A DNA stretch of 46,167 nt from Planktomarina sp. (lineage in GTDB: Bacteria > Pseudomonadota > Alphaproteobacteria > Rhodobacterales > Rhodobacteraceae), in the NCBI GenBank assembly GCA_016780825.1, contig JADHLF010000015.1:1-46167 (forward strand), written 5' to 3'. The notes beneath the pieces are model-generated. The model did no database searches and was not told the DNA's origin. It was given only the letters and a program-made list of their open reading frames with translations. Every line of letters begins with the position of its first letter. Within the stretch, counting starts at the first letter, position 1. This document shows positions 8,260 to 15,482 of the stretch, in pieces. A program made the translations under genes and the position numbers.

Positions 8260-9285
8260 CTACCGCGGGATAAAGGCCCAATAGTCAAGGTCCAGCAAGA
8301 CATCGCTATGATATTTGCCGTCCGCCTCGCGCAGATTCGGCGTCACACCCTTATGCGCCACCAAGCGCAAACGCAGCGCACCCACGGAGGGCTCAGAGGT
8401 TTCGGCCTTATCCAGCACCTCACTCCAAGCGCGCAGAGTGTCCCCGGCAAAACATGGATTGGCATGGGCTCCCCCATTGATCGCCGCCAGCATTTGCACA
8501 TTGCCCAGACCGTTGAAGGACAGGGCCCGCGCCATGGAAATCACATGCCCGCCATAAATCAAGCGCAGACCATCGGCTCGGGCGGTGGCATCAAAATGTA
8601 CCTTCGCCGTATTTTGCCACAAGCGCGTGGCGATCATATGTTCTGCTTGCGACAGGGTGACACCATCGACATGGTCAATGACTTCGCCAATATGATAGTC
8701 GTCATAAAGGTAGGAACTTCCTGCAAAATCAGTATTATAATTGTCAAAGTTCAACCCATCTGGCACGATCAACTCCGATGCCAAAACGGCCCGTTCAAGC
8801 GCAGGCACCACGGTTTGCGGCGCCGGAGCCACCTCATCCCTTTTGCGCACCATGACCCAACGCACAAAAGACATGACCATCTCATCTGCCTGATTGAACC
8901 CTTCACTGCGCACCCAAACCACGCCGGTTTTTCCGCTTGAGTTCTGCTTCAATCCAATCACCGTCGAGCGGGCGCGCAGCGTATCGCCGGGATAAACGGG
9001 CCTCAGCCAGCGCGCTTCCGCATAGCCCAAATTGGCCACCGCATTTAAAGAGATATCTGGCACGGTTTTGCCAAAAACCACATGAAAAGCGATCAGATCA
9101 TCCAGCGGGCTTTGCGGCAGGCCACAGCTCTGCGCAAAACAATCTGAGGAATAGAGCGCGTGGCGCGCCGGATAGAGCGCATGATAAAGCGCGCGTTCAC
9201 CGCCCCCAACCGTACGCGGGACCGCGTGATCTATGACCTGTCCAATACGATAATCTTCAAAAAACAAACCTGGATTGGTCTTCAT
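8260..9285 (-). CDS. mch: Mesaconyl-CoA hydratase (2-methylfumaryl-CoA hydratase)
   Basis: Hydrates mesaconyl-C1-CoA to beta-methylmalyl-CoA in the ethylmalonyl-CoA pathway. The 341-residue product is a double hot-dog (MaoC-like) protein whose sequence closely recalls the Rhodobacter enzyme. Recognisable segments are SGGERALYHALYPARHAL-like at residues 27-44, VVFGKTVPDISLNAVANLGY (about 69-88), RLWQNTAKVHFDA and RLIYGGHVISMARALSFNGL in the C-terminal half, and the end LLDLDYWAFIPR. The ATG overlaps the DUF1737 stop in TAATG. Linkage to an L-malyl-CoA thioesterase gene and mdh supports the assignment strongly. Confidence 0.94.
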   Translation of the reverse strand: MKTNPGLFFEDYRIGQVIDHAVPRTVGGGERALYHALYPARHALYSSDCFAQSCGLPQSPLDDLIAFHVVFGKTVPDISLNAVANLGYAEARWLRPVYPGDTLRARSTVIGLKQNSSGKTGVVWVRSEGFNQADEMVMSFVRWVMVRKRDEVAPAPQTVVPALERAVLASELIVPDGLNFDNYNTDFAGSSYLYDDYHIGEVIDHVDGVTLSQAEHMIATRLWQNTAKVHFDATARADGLRLIYGGHVISMARALSFNGLGNVQMLAAINGGAHANPCFAGDTLRAWSEVLDKAETSEPSVGALRLRLVAHKGVTPNLREADGKYHSDVLLDLDYWAFIPR

Positions 9286-9488
9286 TACTGCGCTCCCAAT
9301 TTCATCTCCGGGCTATAGTCCCCGTCAATCTCCTTCACGACCGCTTGGCCGCAGCGCATCACACCCACGGTTGCATCATGGGCATAGGTCGGATCGCCAT
9401 AAAGCTCCCATCCTTTGGACAGGGCCTCTGTCACCTTATGGCAAAACTTGGACGAATCGTCTTCGGTCAAAAATCTGTAAATCTTCAC
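9285..9488 (-). CDS. DUF1737 family small protein between mch and mcl2
   Basis: A 67-residue acidic protein. The pattern of an N-terminal YRFLTEDD-like strand, a helix KVTEALSKGWELYG and GDPTY is that of DUF1737, whose function is unknown to me. Its start overlaps the mcl2 stop by four bases and its stop overlaps the mch start by one. It is therefore translationally embedded in the ethylmalonyl-CoA pathway unit. No signal peptide or membrane segment is seen. A role connected with the flanking CoA enzymes is suggested only by position. Confidence 0.82.
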   Translation of the reverse strand: MKIYRFLTEDDSSKFCHKVTEALSKGWELYGDPTYAHDATVGVMRCGQAVVKEIDGDYSPEMKLGAQ

Positions 9489-10357
9489 GCCTGGCCCTCC
9501 AGTTTTGCAATCATCGCAGCCTTGGCCAAAGTGGCGCGGGCGGTTTCAATATGCAAATTTTCCACGATTTTACCATCCACAACCGCAACCCCGAGCCCCT
9601 CCGCTGTGGCCGCCTCAAACGCCGCGATTTGCCGTTCAGACAGATCAATCTCCGCATCAGATGGCGCGAAGACCCGATTGGCAATCGCCACCTGGGCCGG
9701 GTGGATCAAGGTTTTTCCATCAAACCCCATATCGCGCCCCTGCGCGGCCTCAACTTGCAGACCGGCCTCGTCCTTAAAGGCGTTGTAAACCCCATCCACA
9801 ATAACAATGCCCGCCGCTTTTGCGGCTAAAACACAATGGCTTAACGCTGCGAGCAAAGGCGTGCGTGTCGGATCAAATCTCGTGTTGAGATCCTTGGCCA
9901 GATCATTGGTTCCCATCACCATGCCCCCCATCCGCGGCGCATCGGCAATCTCGGCCGCCTTTAAAATGCCGCGCGGGGTTTCCATCATCGCCCAAATTTT
10001 GGTGTTTTCAAAGCCTTCATACCGGCCCATCACTGCGCCCAGCTCTGAAATCATCTCGGCATTATCCACCTTGGGCAATAATACCGCCTCCAGTCGAACT
10101 TCGGCAATCGCGGCAATATCCTCTGCGGCCCAGGGGGTATCGAGCCCATTGATGCGAATGATTTGACTGCGGGGGCCATAGCCCCCCTCCAACAAATGCG
10201 CCACCAAAGTTGCGCGAGCCGAGGCTTTTTCTTCAAGGGCGACAGCGTCTTCAAGATCGAAGATGATCGAATCCACAGGCATGCTGCGGGCCTTTTCAAG
10301 CGCACGCGCGCGGCCGCCCGGGATGTAGAGAACAGAACGATAGGGACGTAGAGTCAT
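9485..10357 (-). CDS. mcl2: L-malyl-CoA / (3S)-malyl-CoA thioesterase (CitE-like)
   Basis: Predicted to hydrolyse (3S)-malyl-CoA to malate and CoA, completing malate formation from glyoxylate and acetyl-CoA in the ethylmalonyl-CoA pathway. The 290-residue product is a CitE-superfamily TIM barrel. It has RSVLYIPGG and IIFDLEDAVA (Mg-binding region), RINGLDT, ILPK-like VLLPKVD, AMMETPRGIL (metal-binding Glu), GTNDLAKDL and FDGKTLIHPAQ. These match the Mcl2 thioesterase type rather than the Mcl1 lyase type, which has a different N-terminus. I start at 10357, preceded by GAGG; the frame is open 13 codons further up. It is divergent from mdh. Confidence 0.88.
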   Translation of the reverse strand: MTLRPYRSVLYIPGGRARALEKARSMPVDSIIFDLEDAVALEEKASARATLVAHLLEGGYGPRSQIIRINGLDTPWAAEDIAAIAEVRLEAVLLPKVDNAEMISELGAVMGRYEGFENTKIWAMMETPRGILKAAEIADAPRMGGMVMGTNDLAKDLNTRFDPTRTPLLAALSHCVLAAKAAGIVIVDGVYNAFKDEAGLQVEAAQGRDMGFDGKTLIHPAQVAIANRVFAPSDAEIDLSERQIAAFEAATAEGLGVAVVDGKIVENLHIETARATLAKAAMIAKLEGQA

Positions 10358-10558
10358 TTTTAGCCTCGCAATAATGTTGCGCATAACTGCCACCAACCGC
10401 AGTTAAAGTTCAAGTGCGTTTTGCCGCATTGCAGCAAAAACACCCGATCACCCGAAAGCGCAGCCTTGCCCTCCTGTAAGTTTAAGACGATGTTCCCTTG
10501 GCACGCCACGCATTTGGGTGTAACCGAACTTGCAAATTCACATTTGAGGAAGATCCCC
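10358..10558. promoter_or_regulatory. Divergent mcl2/mdh intergenic region with an inverted repeat
   Basis: This 201-base gap must hold promoters for both directions. TTTTGC (10419-10424) and GCAAAA (10434-10439) form an inverted repeat with a 9-base spacer, and TTGCAAATT occurs near 10530. TTTGC/GCAAA elements recall sites of acyl-CoA-responsive regulators of the RamB/PccR type in Rhodobacter, but the spacing here is not the published one. I treat it only as a candidate operator. No confident -35/-10 pair is visible. Confidence 0.3.
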
Positions 10559-11521
10559 ATGGCACGACCCAAAATTGCTCTCATTGGCTCCGGTATGATC
10601 GGTGGCACATTGGCTCATTTGGCCGCCCTAAAAGAACTCGGCGACATTGTGCTGTTTGATATTGCCGAAGGCATGCCCGAAGGCAAAGCCTTAGATATCG
10701 CACAATCTGGACCATCCGAAGGCTTTGATGCGGCCATGTCTGGCACGCAATCCTATGCCGATATTGCCGGCGCCGATGTCTGCATTGTAACGGCTGGCGT
10801 GCCGCGCAAACCCGGCATGAGCCGCGATGACCTTCTCGGAATCAACCTCAAAGTGATGAAATCCGTGGGGGAAGGCATCCGCGATCACGCGCCCAATGCC
10901 TTTGTCATCTGCATCACCAACCCGCTCGACGCGATGGTTTGGGCGCTGCGCGAATTCTCTGGCCTGCCGCATAATATGGTCTGCGGCATGGCGGGCGTGC
11001 TTGACAGCGCGCGATTCCGTCACTTCTTGAGCCTCGAGTTTGGTGTCTCCATGCGCGATGTCACGGCCTTTGTGCTGGGCGGTCATGGCGACACGATGGT
11101 GCCCCTGGCCCGCTACTCCACAGTCGGCGGCATCCCCCTGCCCGACCTCGTGCGTATGGGCTGGACTACGCAAGACAAGCTCGACGCGATCATCCAGCGC
11201 ACCCGTGATGGCGGCGCGGAAATCGTCGGATTGCTCAAAACCGGATCAGCCTATTACGCGCCGGCCACATCCGCGATTGAAATGGCCGAAGCCTATCTGC
11301 GCGATCAAAAACGTGTCCTGCCCTGCGCCGCCTATGTGGATGGCGCCCTGGGCCTGAAGGGCATGTATGTGGGCGTGCCGACTGTGATCGGCGGCGGCGG
11401 TGTTGAGCGCATCATCGACATACAAATGAACAAAGATGAGCAGGCCATGTTCACCAAATCCGTTGACGCCGTCAAAGGCTTGGTGGCCGCATGCAAGGCC
11501 ATCGACGAAAGCCTGACTTAA
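10559..11521 (+). CDS. mdh: Malate dehydrogenase
   Basis: NAD-dependent oxidation of malate to oxaloacetate in the TCA cycle, and here the likely sink for malate made by Mcl2. The 320-residue product is of the LDH-like class. It has the Rossmann motif GSGMIGGTLAHL (about residues 10-21), substrate Arg in GVPRKPGMSRDDLL (about 80-93), ITNPLDAMVW, and the catalytic His in LGGHGDTMVP (about 174-183). The start at 10559 follows TGAGGAAG; the open frame upstream to 10421 is not part of the family protein. A strong hairpin-U terminator follows within 40 bases, so it is probably monocistronic; sucCD, which often follow mdh in relatives, are absent. Confidence 0.97.
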   Translation: MARPKIALIGSGMIGGTLAHLAALKELGDIVLFDIAEGMPEGKALDIAQSGPSEGFDAAMSGTQSYADIAGADVCIVTAGVPRKPGMSRDDLLGINLKVMKSVGEGIRDHAPNAFVICITNPLDAMVWALREFSGLPHNMVCGMAGVLDSARFRHFLSLEFGVSMRDVTAFVLGGHGDTMVPLARYSTVGGIPLPDLVRMGWTTQDKLDAIIQRTRDGGAEIVGLLKTGSAYYAPATSAIEMAEAYLRDQKRVLPCAAYVDGALGLKGMYVGVPTVIGGGGVERIIDIQMNKDEQAMFTKSVDAVKGLVAACKAIDESLT

Positions 11522-11834
11522 AACCCATTGCCACCGCAACCGCGGCGCGCGCACAAATGAAAACTCCTCGCCCCGGCGGGGAGTTTTTGCCTTTCCCCTG
11601 ACAGCAGCAGCGAGCCGGCCTCAGCACAGCTGCGGGTCGATAAGTTTTTCGTCGTTTAAGACCTCTGCACACCCCAACCGCCAAGCCAAATGACTTTGCC
11701 CGCCGCCCCTATTTCGGGGTGACATGGCGTTATCCTGCCCGCGCCGTTATGGCAGATATATCAACAATCTAGCTTGCAATATGCGCTTAAATTTCTAAAC
11801 TTCCGCTTATTGCCCATTTTTGATCTTGGTTTTC
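11522..11834. other. Gene-free stretch after mdh
   Basis: About 310 bases. The first part holds the mdh terminator (11560-11588). Beyond it I see a small CCCC-TATTT-CGGGG-like hairpin near 11705 and rising AT content toward 11834, which should include the promoter of the next gene. No tRNA, small RNA or convincing short reading frame is recognisable. Confidence 0.5.
11560..11588 (+). terminator. Rho-independent terminator of mdh
   Basis: AAAACTCC with TCGCC pairs with GGCGG and GGAGTTTT around a CC loop (one T-G wobble), ending in TTTTT. The stem starts 39 bases after the mdh stop. The A-tract and T-tract symmetry means it could also act on the other strand, though no gene there needs it. 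Confidence 0.88.
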
Positions 11835-12665
11835 ATGACAGATTTTTTTGCCCAAAGCCTGCAAGCCTTTCAAGAGCGGATGCGCACCCCTTGGATCGGC
11901 AGCATCTTAATTGCCTTCCTGCTGTGGAATTGGCAGCCGCTTCTTTTTCTTGTCGCAAGCGACACCGCGCTTCTCACGCGATTTAACTATTTCGAGATCC
12001 ACACGGATTGGCGCAGCCTCTTTGCCTATCCCATCGCGACCGGTTTCGTCTTTGCCGCGTTAAAGCCATGGATTTCCCTAGGGATGGACTGGCTCGGGGC
12101 GTGGGCGATACATCGGAGTAAATTACATGCCGACAGACTCGCGGAAGATCGAAGCTCCAAACGATTGGATCTTCAGGCAGCATCGTTGAAAAAGAAGGCT
12201 GAAATCGAAAACGAGATTGTCGATCATGCCATTGAAAGAAAAACGAAAATTGAAGGAGCGCAGCTGAACGAAGACGAAAAAGAACAGGTGCAACAGGACC
12301 TAGACGCGCTACAATCCACACGCGAAAAGGAAGATGTCGACCCAATTGATGATGATACGAGAGCACGCGCGGTGGTAAATTTGCTTGACGAACATCGCAA
12401 AAACGTTCTGCGCGGACTTGCGCGGCTTGAGAGAGGTGTTGCTCAAGTCATTAGCAAACCAAATGAGGACACACGGCTAATTGATCTAAAATCAGGCCGC
12501 ACCATTTGTGAACTTAATTTTAACATAAAAAGCGTACTCGGTAGTTTAGAAAGTTATAAACTCGTGGAGACTTACGACCATGAATTGTACAAAATAACAG
12601 AGTTTGGTCGCAAAGTTGCAAGACTATCACATTATATACTTATAAAACCATCTCATTATAAATGA
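11835..12665 (+). CDS. Membrane-anchored coiled-coil protein with possible C-terminal winged helix, unknown function
   Basis: I do not recognise a named family. The 276-residue product has an amphipathic start (MTDFFAQSLQAF) and two hydrophobic segments at about residues 20-41 and 63-83. A long charged coiled-coil region (about 95-165, rich in Lys, Glu and Arg) follows. The C-terminal part (about 215-268) has an ELNFNIKSVLGSLESYKLV...LYKITEFGRKVARL-like pattern, reminiscent of a winged helix. Base composition is strongly AT-rich in the last 250 bases, unlike the flanks, which suggests acquisition by transfer. I chose the ATG at 11835; a TTG at 11820 is in frame, and neither has a good ribosome site. 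It stands alone between core genes. A sensor or phage-defence role is conceivable but unproven. Confidence 0.78.
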   Translation: MTDFFAQSLQAFQERMRTPWIGSILIAFLLWNWQPLLFLVASDTALLTRFNYFEIHTDWRSLFAYPIATGFVFAALKPWISLGMDWLGAWAIHRSKLHADRLAEDRSSKRLDLQAASLKKKAEIENEIVDHAIERKTKIEGAQLNEDEKEQVQQDLDALQSTREKEDVDPIDDDTRARAVVNLLDEHRKNVLRGLARLERGVAQVISKPNEDTRLIDLKSGRTICELNFNIKSVLGSLESYKLVETYDHELYKITEFGRKVARLSHYILIKPSHYK

Positions 12666-12692
12666 CCCACCGAGGGGCAAGGGGTGGGGAGG

Positions 12693-12716
12693 TGCCTCAG
12701 GCCGTGGCCTGAGGCA
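12693..12716. terminator. Strong 11-bp hairpin between convergent genes
   Basis: TGCCTCAGGCC (12693-12703) pairs perfectly with GGCCTGAGGCA (12706-12716) around a 2-base centre. It lies between the stop of the accessory gene (12665) and the stop of the DUF1127 gene (12724), so it can serve both as a terminator or transcript-end structure. There is no T-run on either side, so factor-independent function is uncertain. Confidence 0.5.
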
Positions 12717-12723
12717 GGGAGTC

Positions 12724-12945
12724 TTAGATGTAATAGGCGTCGCGGTAGACGTGGCGCACGATGTCTTGACGGGTCAACCCGCGTTGGGCCAGCTCTTCAT
12801 CCGACAGGGCGCAGAGAAATTCAATCTGGCGCACCCGTGATTGCGCTGTGCTGATCGACACCAAAAAGTTGAGAAAGCCGCTCAACACACGGTTCAAACC
12901 CGCAGCGATGCGGTTGCCTTGTGGGACGTCTACGATAGTTGCCAT
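12724..12945 (-). CDS. DUF1127 domain-containing small protein
   Basis: The 73-residue product ends with the DUF1127 signature LSDEELAQRGLTRQDIVRHVY (split here as about residues 48-67), a short helical, Arg-containing domain common in alphaproteobacteria. Some characterised DUF1127 proteins bind RNA or affect phosphate, carbon and small-RNA metabolism; which applies here is unknown. AGGAG is well placed before the ATG. The gene stands alone on the minus strand, ending in the strong hairpin at 12693-12716. High expression is typical of the family but cannot be judged here. Confidence 0.88.
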   Translation of the reverse strand: MATIVDVPQGNRIAAGLNRVLSGFLNFLVSISTAQSRVRQIEFLCALSDEELAQRGLTRQDIVRHVYRDAYYI

Positions 12946-13023
12946 TTGAAAACTCCTGTGTTTCGTTGACCTGTAGATAGGGACGATCCAAAGGGTTGTG
13001 CACTGCGAAAAACGACAATCCCG

Positions 13024-13042
13024 CTATGCAGCGATTGCATAG
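13024..13042. repeat. Inverted repeat between the DUF1127 gene and the small membrane protein gene
   Basis: CTATGCA (13024-13030) and TGCATAG (13036-13042) form a perfect 7-bp stem with a GCGAT loop. On the minus strand it follows the stop of the membrane-protein gene by 12 bases, with a short T-run a further 12 bases on, so a weak terminator is possible. It could equally be an operator for the DUF1127 promoter. Confidence 0.4.
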
Positions 13043-13054
13043 ATCGGCTGGCGC

Positions 13055-13351
13055 CTAGCGATCCTGGGCATCTCTTTCGGCGCCGTCGATCAAAGATTTG
13101 ATCGCTTTGAACAAGCGCACCCCGAAAAGCCCCAAGAGCCCGCCGAATAAGACCGTGAACGCCGAGACCATAACGCCCGAGGATATCGCCGCGATGGCGA
13201 CGCCGAGCAGCAGCAATACAAAGGTAATCGTGCGGTATTCGCCCTCATGCACCGGAAATTCATCCAAACGCGGCTGGATCAATTTGGTCAAAAATGGCTC
13301 AACAAAAGGGGTGGCAAAACCTGCGATCACTGAAAGGACAAAGGTCAACAT
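13055..13351 (-). CDS. Small integral membrane protein, unknown function
   Basis: The 98-residue product has a hydrophobic N-terminal segment (about residues 1-24) and a long hydrophobic region (about 43-82) that can form two helices separated by SSG. A short basic and acidic tail ending AERDAQDR follows. I do not know a characterised homologue. The start at 13351 is set by AGGAG eight bases upstream; the frame remains open far beyond it, over the pyrC start, which I regard as spurious. It is divergent from pyrC with about 150 bases between the two starts. Confidence 0.72.
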   Translation of the reverse strand: MLTFVLSVIAGFATPFVEPFLTKLIQPRLDEFPVHEGEYRTITFVLLLLGVAIAAISSGVMVSAFTVLFGGLLGLFGVRLFKAIKSLIDGAERDAQDR

Positions 13352-13504
13352 CGGCGCATCTCCTATTTTCGTGACGATTTTCCGAACCGTTAACATGTGG
13401 CGCGCCGCCGCGCCATACAAGAGGCGCGGGCTGAATTGAAATCGCCTGCCCTGTGAGGCAAATTTGCACTGGCAGCGCCCCGCCGGCCCGGTTAAACAGC
13501 AGCC

Positions 13505-14545
13505 ATGACAGATCGTTTGACTCTCACCCGCCCCGATGATTGGCATGTGCACCTGCGCGATGGCGATATGCTGACGGCCGTGGCGCCGGAAACTGCGCGC
13601 GATTTTGGACGCGCCATTATCATGCCAAATCTGGTTCCGCCGGTGGTGACGGCCGCCCAAGCCGAGGCCTATCACAGCCGCATTTTGGCCGCCCTGCCCG
13701 CTGGCTCACATTTCCAGCCGTTGATGACGCTCTATTTGACCGAGCAAACTGACCCCGAAGACCTGGCCGCGGCCCATGGCTCTGGGCTGGTGACGGCGGC
13801 AAAACTATATCCTGCCGGGGCGACAACAAATTCTGCCAGCGGTGTGACGAATTTTGACAAGGTGCAACCGGTGCTGGAGAAGATGGCCGAGATTGGCATG
13901 CCCATGTGCGTGCATGGAGAGGTCACCGATGCAGATGTCGATATTTTTGACCGCGAGGCCGTGTTCATTGACCGGGTTCTTGATCCTCTGCGCCGCCGGG
14001 TGCCGGGTCTCAAAGTGGTCATGGAGCATATCACAACCGCGGAGGGCGCGGCCTATGCCAAATCGGATCCGGGCCAGCTGGCCGCCACGATCACGACCCA
14101 TCACTTGATCATCAATCGCAATCACATTCTCGCCGGTGGGATCCGGCCGCATTATTATTGTCTGCCTGTGGCCAAACGCGAGACCCATCGCCTGGCCCTG
14201 CTGGAGGCGGCGACAAGTGGCAATCCGTGCTATTTCCTCGGCACCGACAGCGCCCCGCACACCGATGACGCAAAGCAAAGCGCCTGCGGATGCGCCGGTG
14301 TGTTTTCCGCCACCAATACCATGTCCTGTTTGGCGGAGGTCTTTGAAGCTGCCGGCGCGCTGGACCGGCTCGAAGGTTTCACCTCGCTGTTTGGTCCGCA
14401 GTTTTACGGCCTGGCGCCAAATGCCGATACGATCACCCTAACGAAGGGCGATCCGGTACAATTTGCCGAACATATCGACACGGGCGCCGGTCCGGTCACT
14501 CTCTTTAATCCTGGCTTTGATCTTCACTGGACCGTGTCGAGCTGA
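13505..14545 (+). CDS. pyrC: Dihydroorotase
   Basis: Cyclises N-carbamoyl-aspartate to dihydroorotate in pyrimidine synthesis. The 346-residue product is the compact class II type. It shows the zinc HxH motif in DDWHVHLRDGDML (about residues 11-23), the lysine that becomes carboxylated in TAAKLYPAGATTNS (about 97-110), and the later His ligands in CVHGEV and THHLIINRNH. The metal Asp is in LGTDSAPHT. pyrE follows after 26 bases, so the two steps of the same pathway are probably co-transcribed. Confidence 0.97.
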   Translation: MTDRLTLTRPDDWHVHLRDGDMLTAVAPETARDFGRAIIMPNLVPPVVTAAQAEAYHSRILAALPAGSHFQPLMTLYLTEQTDPEDLAAAHGSGLVTAAKLYPAGATTNSASGVTNFDKVQPVLEKMAEIGMPMCVHGEVTDADVDIFDREAVFIDRVLDPLRRRVPGLKVVMEHITTAEGAAYAKSDPGQLAATITTHHLIINRNHILAGGIRPHYYCLPVAKRETHRLALLEAATSGNPCYFLGTDSAPHTDDAKQSACGCAGVFSATNTMSCLAEVFEAAGALDRLEGFTSLFGPQFYGLAPNADTITLTKGDPVQFAEHIDTGAGPVTLFNPGFDLHWTVSS

Positions 14546-14571
14546 GCGCATAGCAACAAAGGGCCCTGCTC

Positions 14572-15249
14572 ATGATACCAACAAGCTATCCCGACCAACG
14601 CGAAATCGCGCGGTTGACCGCCAGAATGCTGCTGGAAATTAAAGCGGTGCATTTCAATGCCGATGAGCCCTTTGTTTTGGCATCGGGCAAGCCATCACCA
14701 ACCTATATTGATTGTCGCAAACTGATTTCCTTCCCGCGCATTCGCAGCACCTTGATGGATTTTCTCACGGTCACTGTGATGCGCAACGCCGGGTTTGAAG
14801 CCTTCGATAATGTGGCAGGTGGCGAGACCGCCGGCATCCCATTTGGCGCCTGGGTGGCCGAGCGCATGGCGCTCCCCATGACCTATGTGCGCAAAAAGCC
14901 CAAAGGCTATGGCCGCAATGCCCGCATTGAGGGGGCCATGTCCGAAGGGCAGAGGGTTCTGCTGGTCGAGGATTTGACGACCGATGGCGGGTCAAAGATC
15001 TCCTTTGTCGATGCCATTCGCGAGACAGGCGCCACCTGCGCTCATACGGCGGTGATATTCTATTACGGAATTTTTCCTCAGACTGAAAAAACCCTGGGCG
15101 ATCATGGGGTGACTTTGCACCATCTGTGCACCTGGTGGGATGTCCTGGCGGAAGCCCGTGCAGCGGGCGCCTTTGACAGCAAGACCCTGCGCGAGGTGGA
15201 AACCTTTTTAAAATCTCCCGAAGAGTGGCAAAACGCGCGCGCCAAATAA
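14572..15249 (+). CDS. pyrE: Orotate phosphoribosyltransferase
   Basis: Converts orotate and PRPP to orotidine 5-phosphate. The 225-residue product carries the PRPP-binding loop LLVEDLTTDGGSK (about residues 127-139), the flexible catalytic loop YVRKKPKGYGRNARIEG (about 105-121), and ASGKPSPTYIDCRKL near the N-terminus. It is slightly longer than the E. coli enzyme, as usual in this group. It lies immediately downstream of pyrC. The ATG at 14572 is preceded by AAGGGCC. Confidence 0.96.
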   Translation: MIPTSYPDQREIARLTARMLLEIKAVHFNADEPFVLASGKPSPTYIDCRKLISFPRIRSTLMDFLTVTVMRNAGFEAFDNVAGGETAGIPFGAWVAERMALPMTYVRKKPKGYGRNARIEGAMSEGQRVLLVEDLTTDGGSKISFVDAIRETGATCAHTAVIFYYGIFPQTEKTLGDHGVTLHHLCTWWDVLAEARAAGAFDSKTLREVETFLKSPEEWQNARAK

Positions 15250-15482
15250 GCTTTTTCCTGTATAAGCCTGTGGGCAAAATGTGGACAATCTCACGCCCCG
15301 CGGCCGTTTTCATGAGATGCGAAGTATATCGGCACTAATGCACCACTATATCTAGCGAAAAGCCGCGAAATACGCCCGAATGCCTGCCGATAGTGTCGTT
15401 TATCCACAGGTTGTGCACCGATCTGTTCTACATGGCCAAACATCCTGACTTGCAGTAAGCGTGAACTCTTGAGGAGTCGGAT
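15250..15482. promoter_or_regulatory. pyrE-dnaB intergenic region with DnaA-box-like sites
   Basis: TTATCCACA at 15400-15408 is a perfect DnaA box. TGTGGACAA at 15280-15288 is the complement of TTGTCCACA, which also fits TTNTNCACA. One-mismatch versions lie at 15269-15277 (TGTGGGCAA) and 15411-15419 (TTGTGCACC). An 8-bp inverted repeat TATCGGCA/TGCCGATA (15327-15334 and 15385-15392) lies between the outer sites. The layout suggests DnaA control of dnaB transcription; there is no obvious AT-rich unwinding element, so an origin is unlikely. Confidence 0.45.

Noticed and set aside
15250..15482. Chromosomal replication origin
   Set aside because: Two good DnaA boxes are present but there is no AT-rich unwinding stretch and no typical origin-flanking genes.
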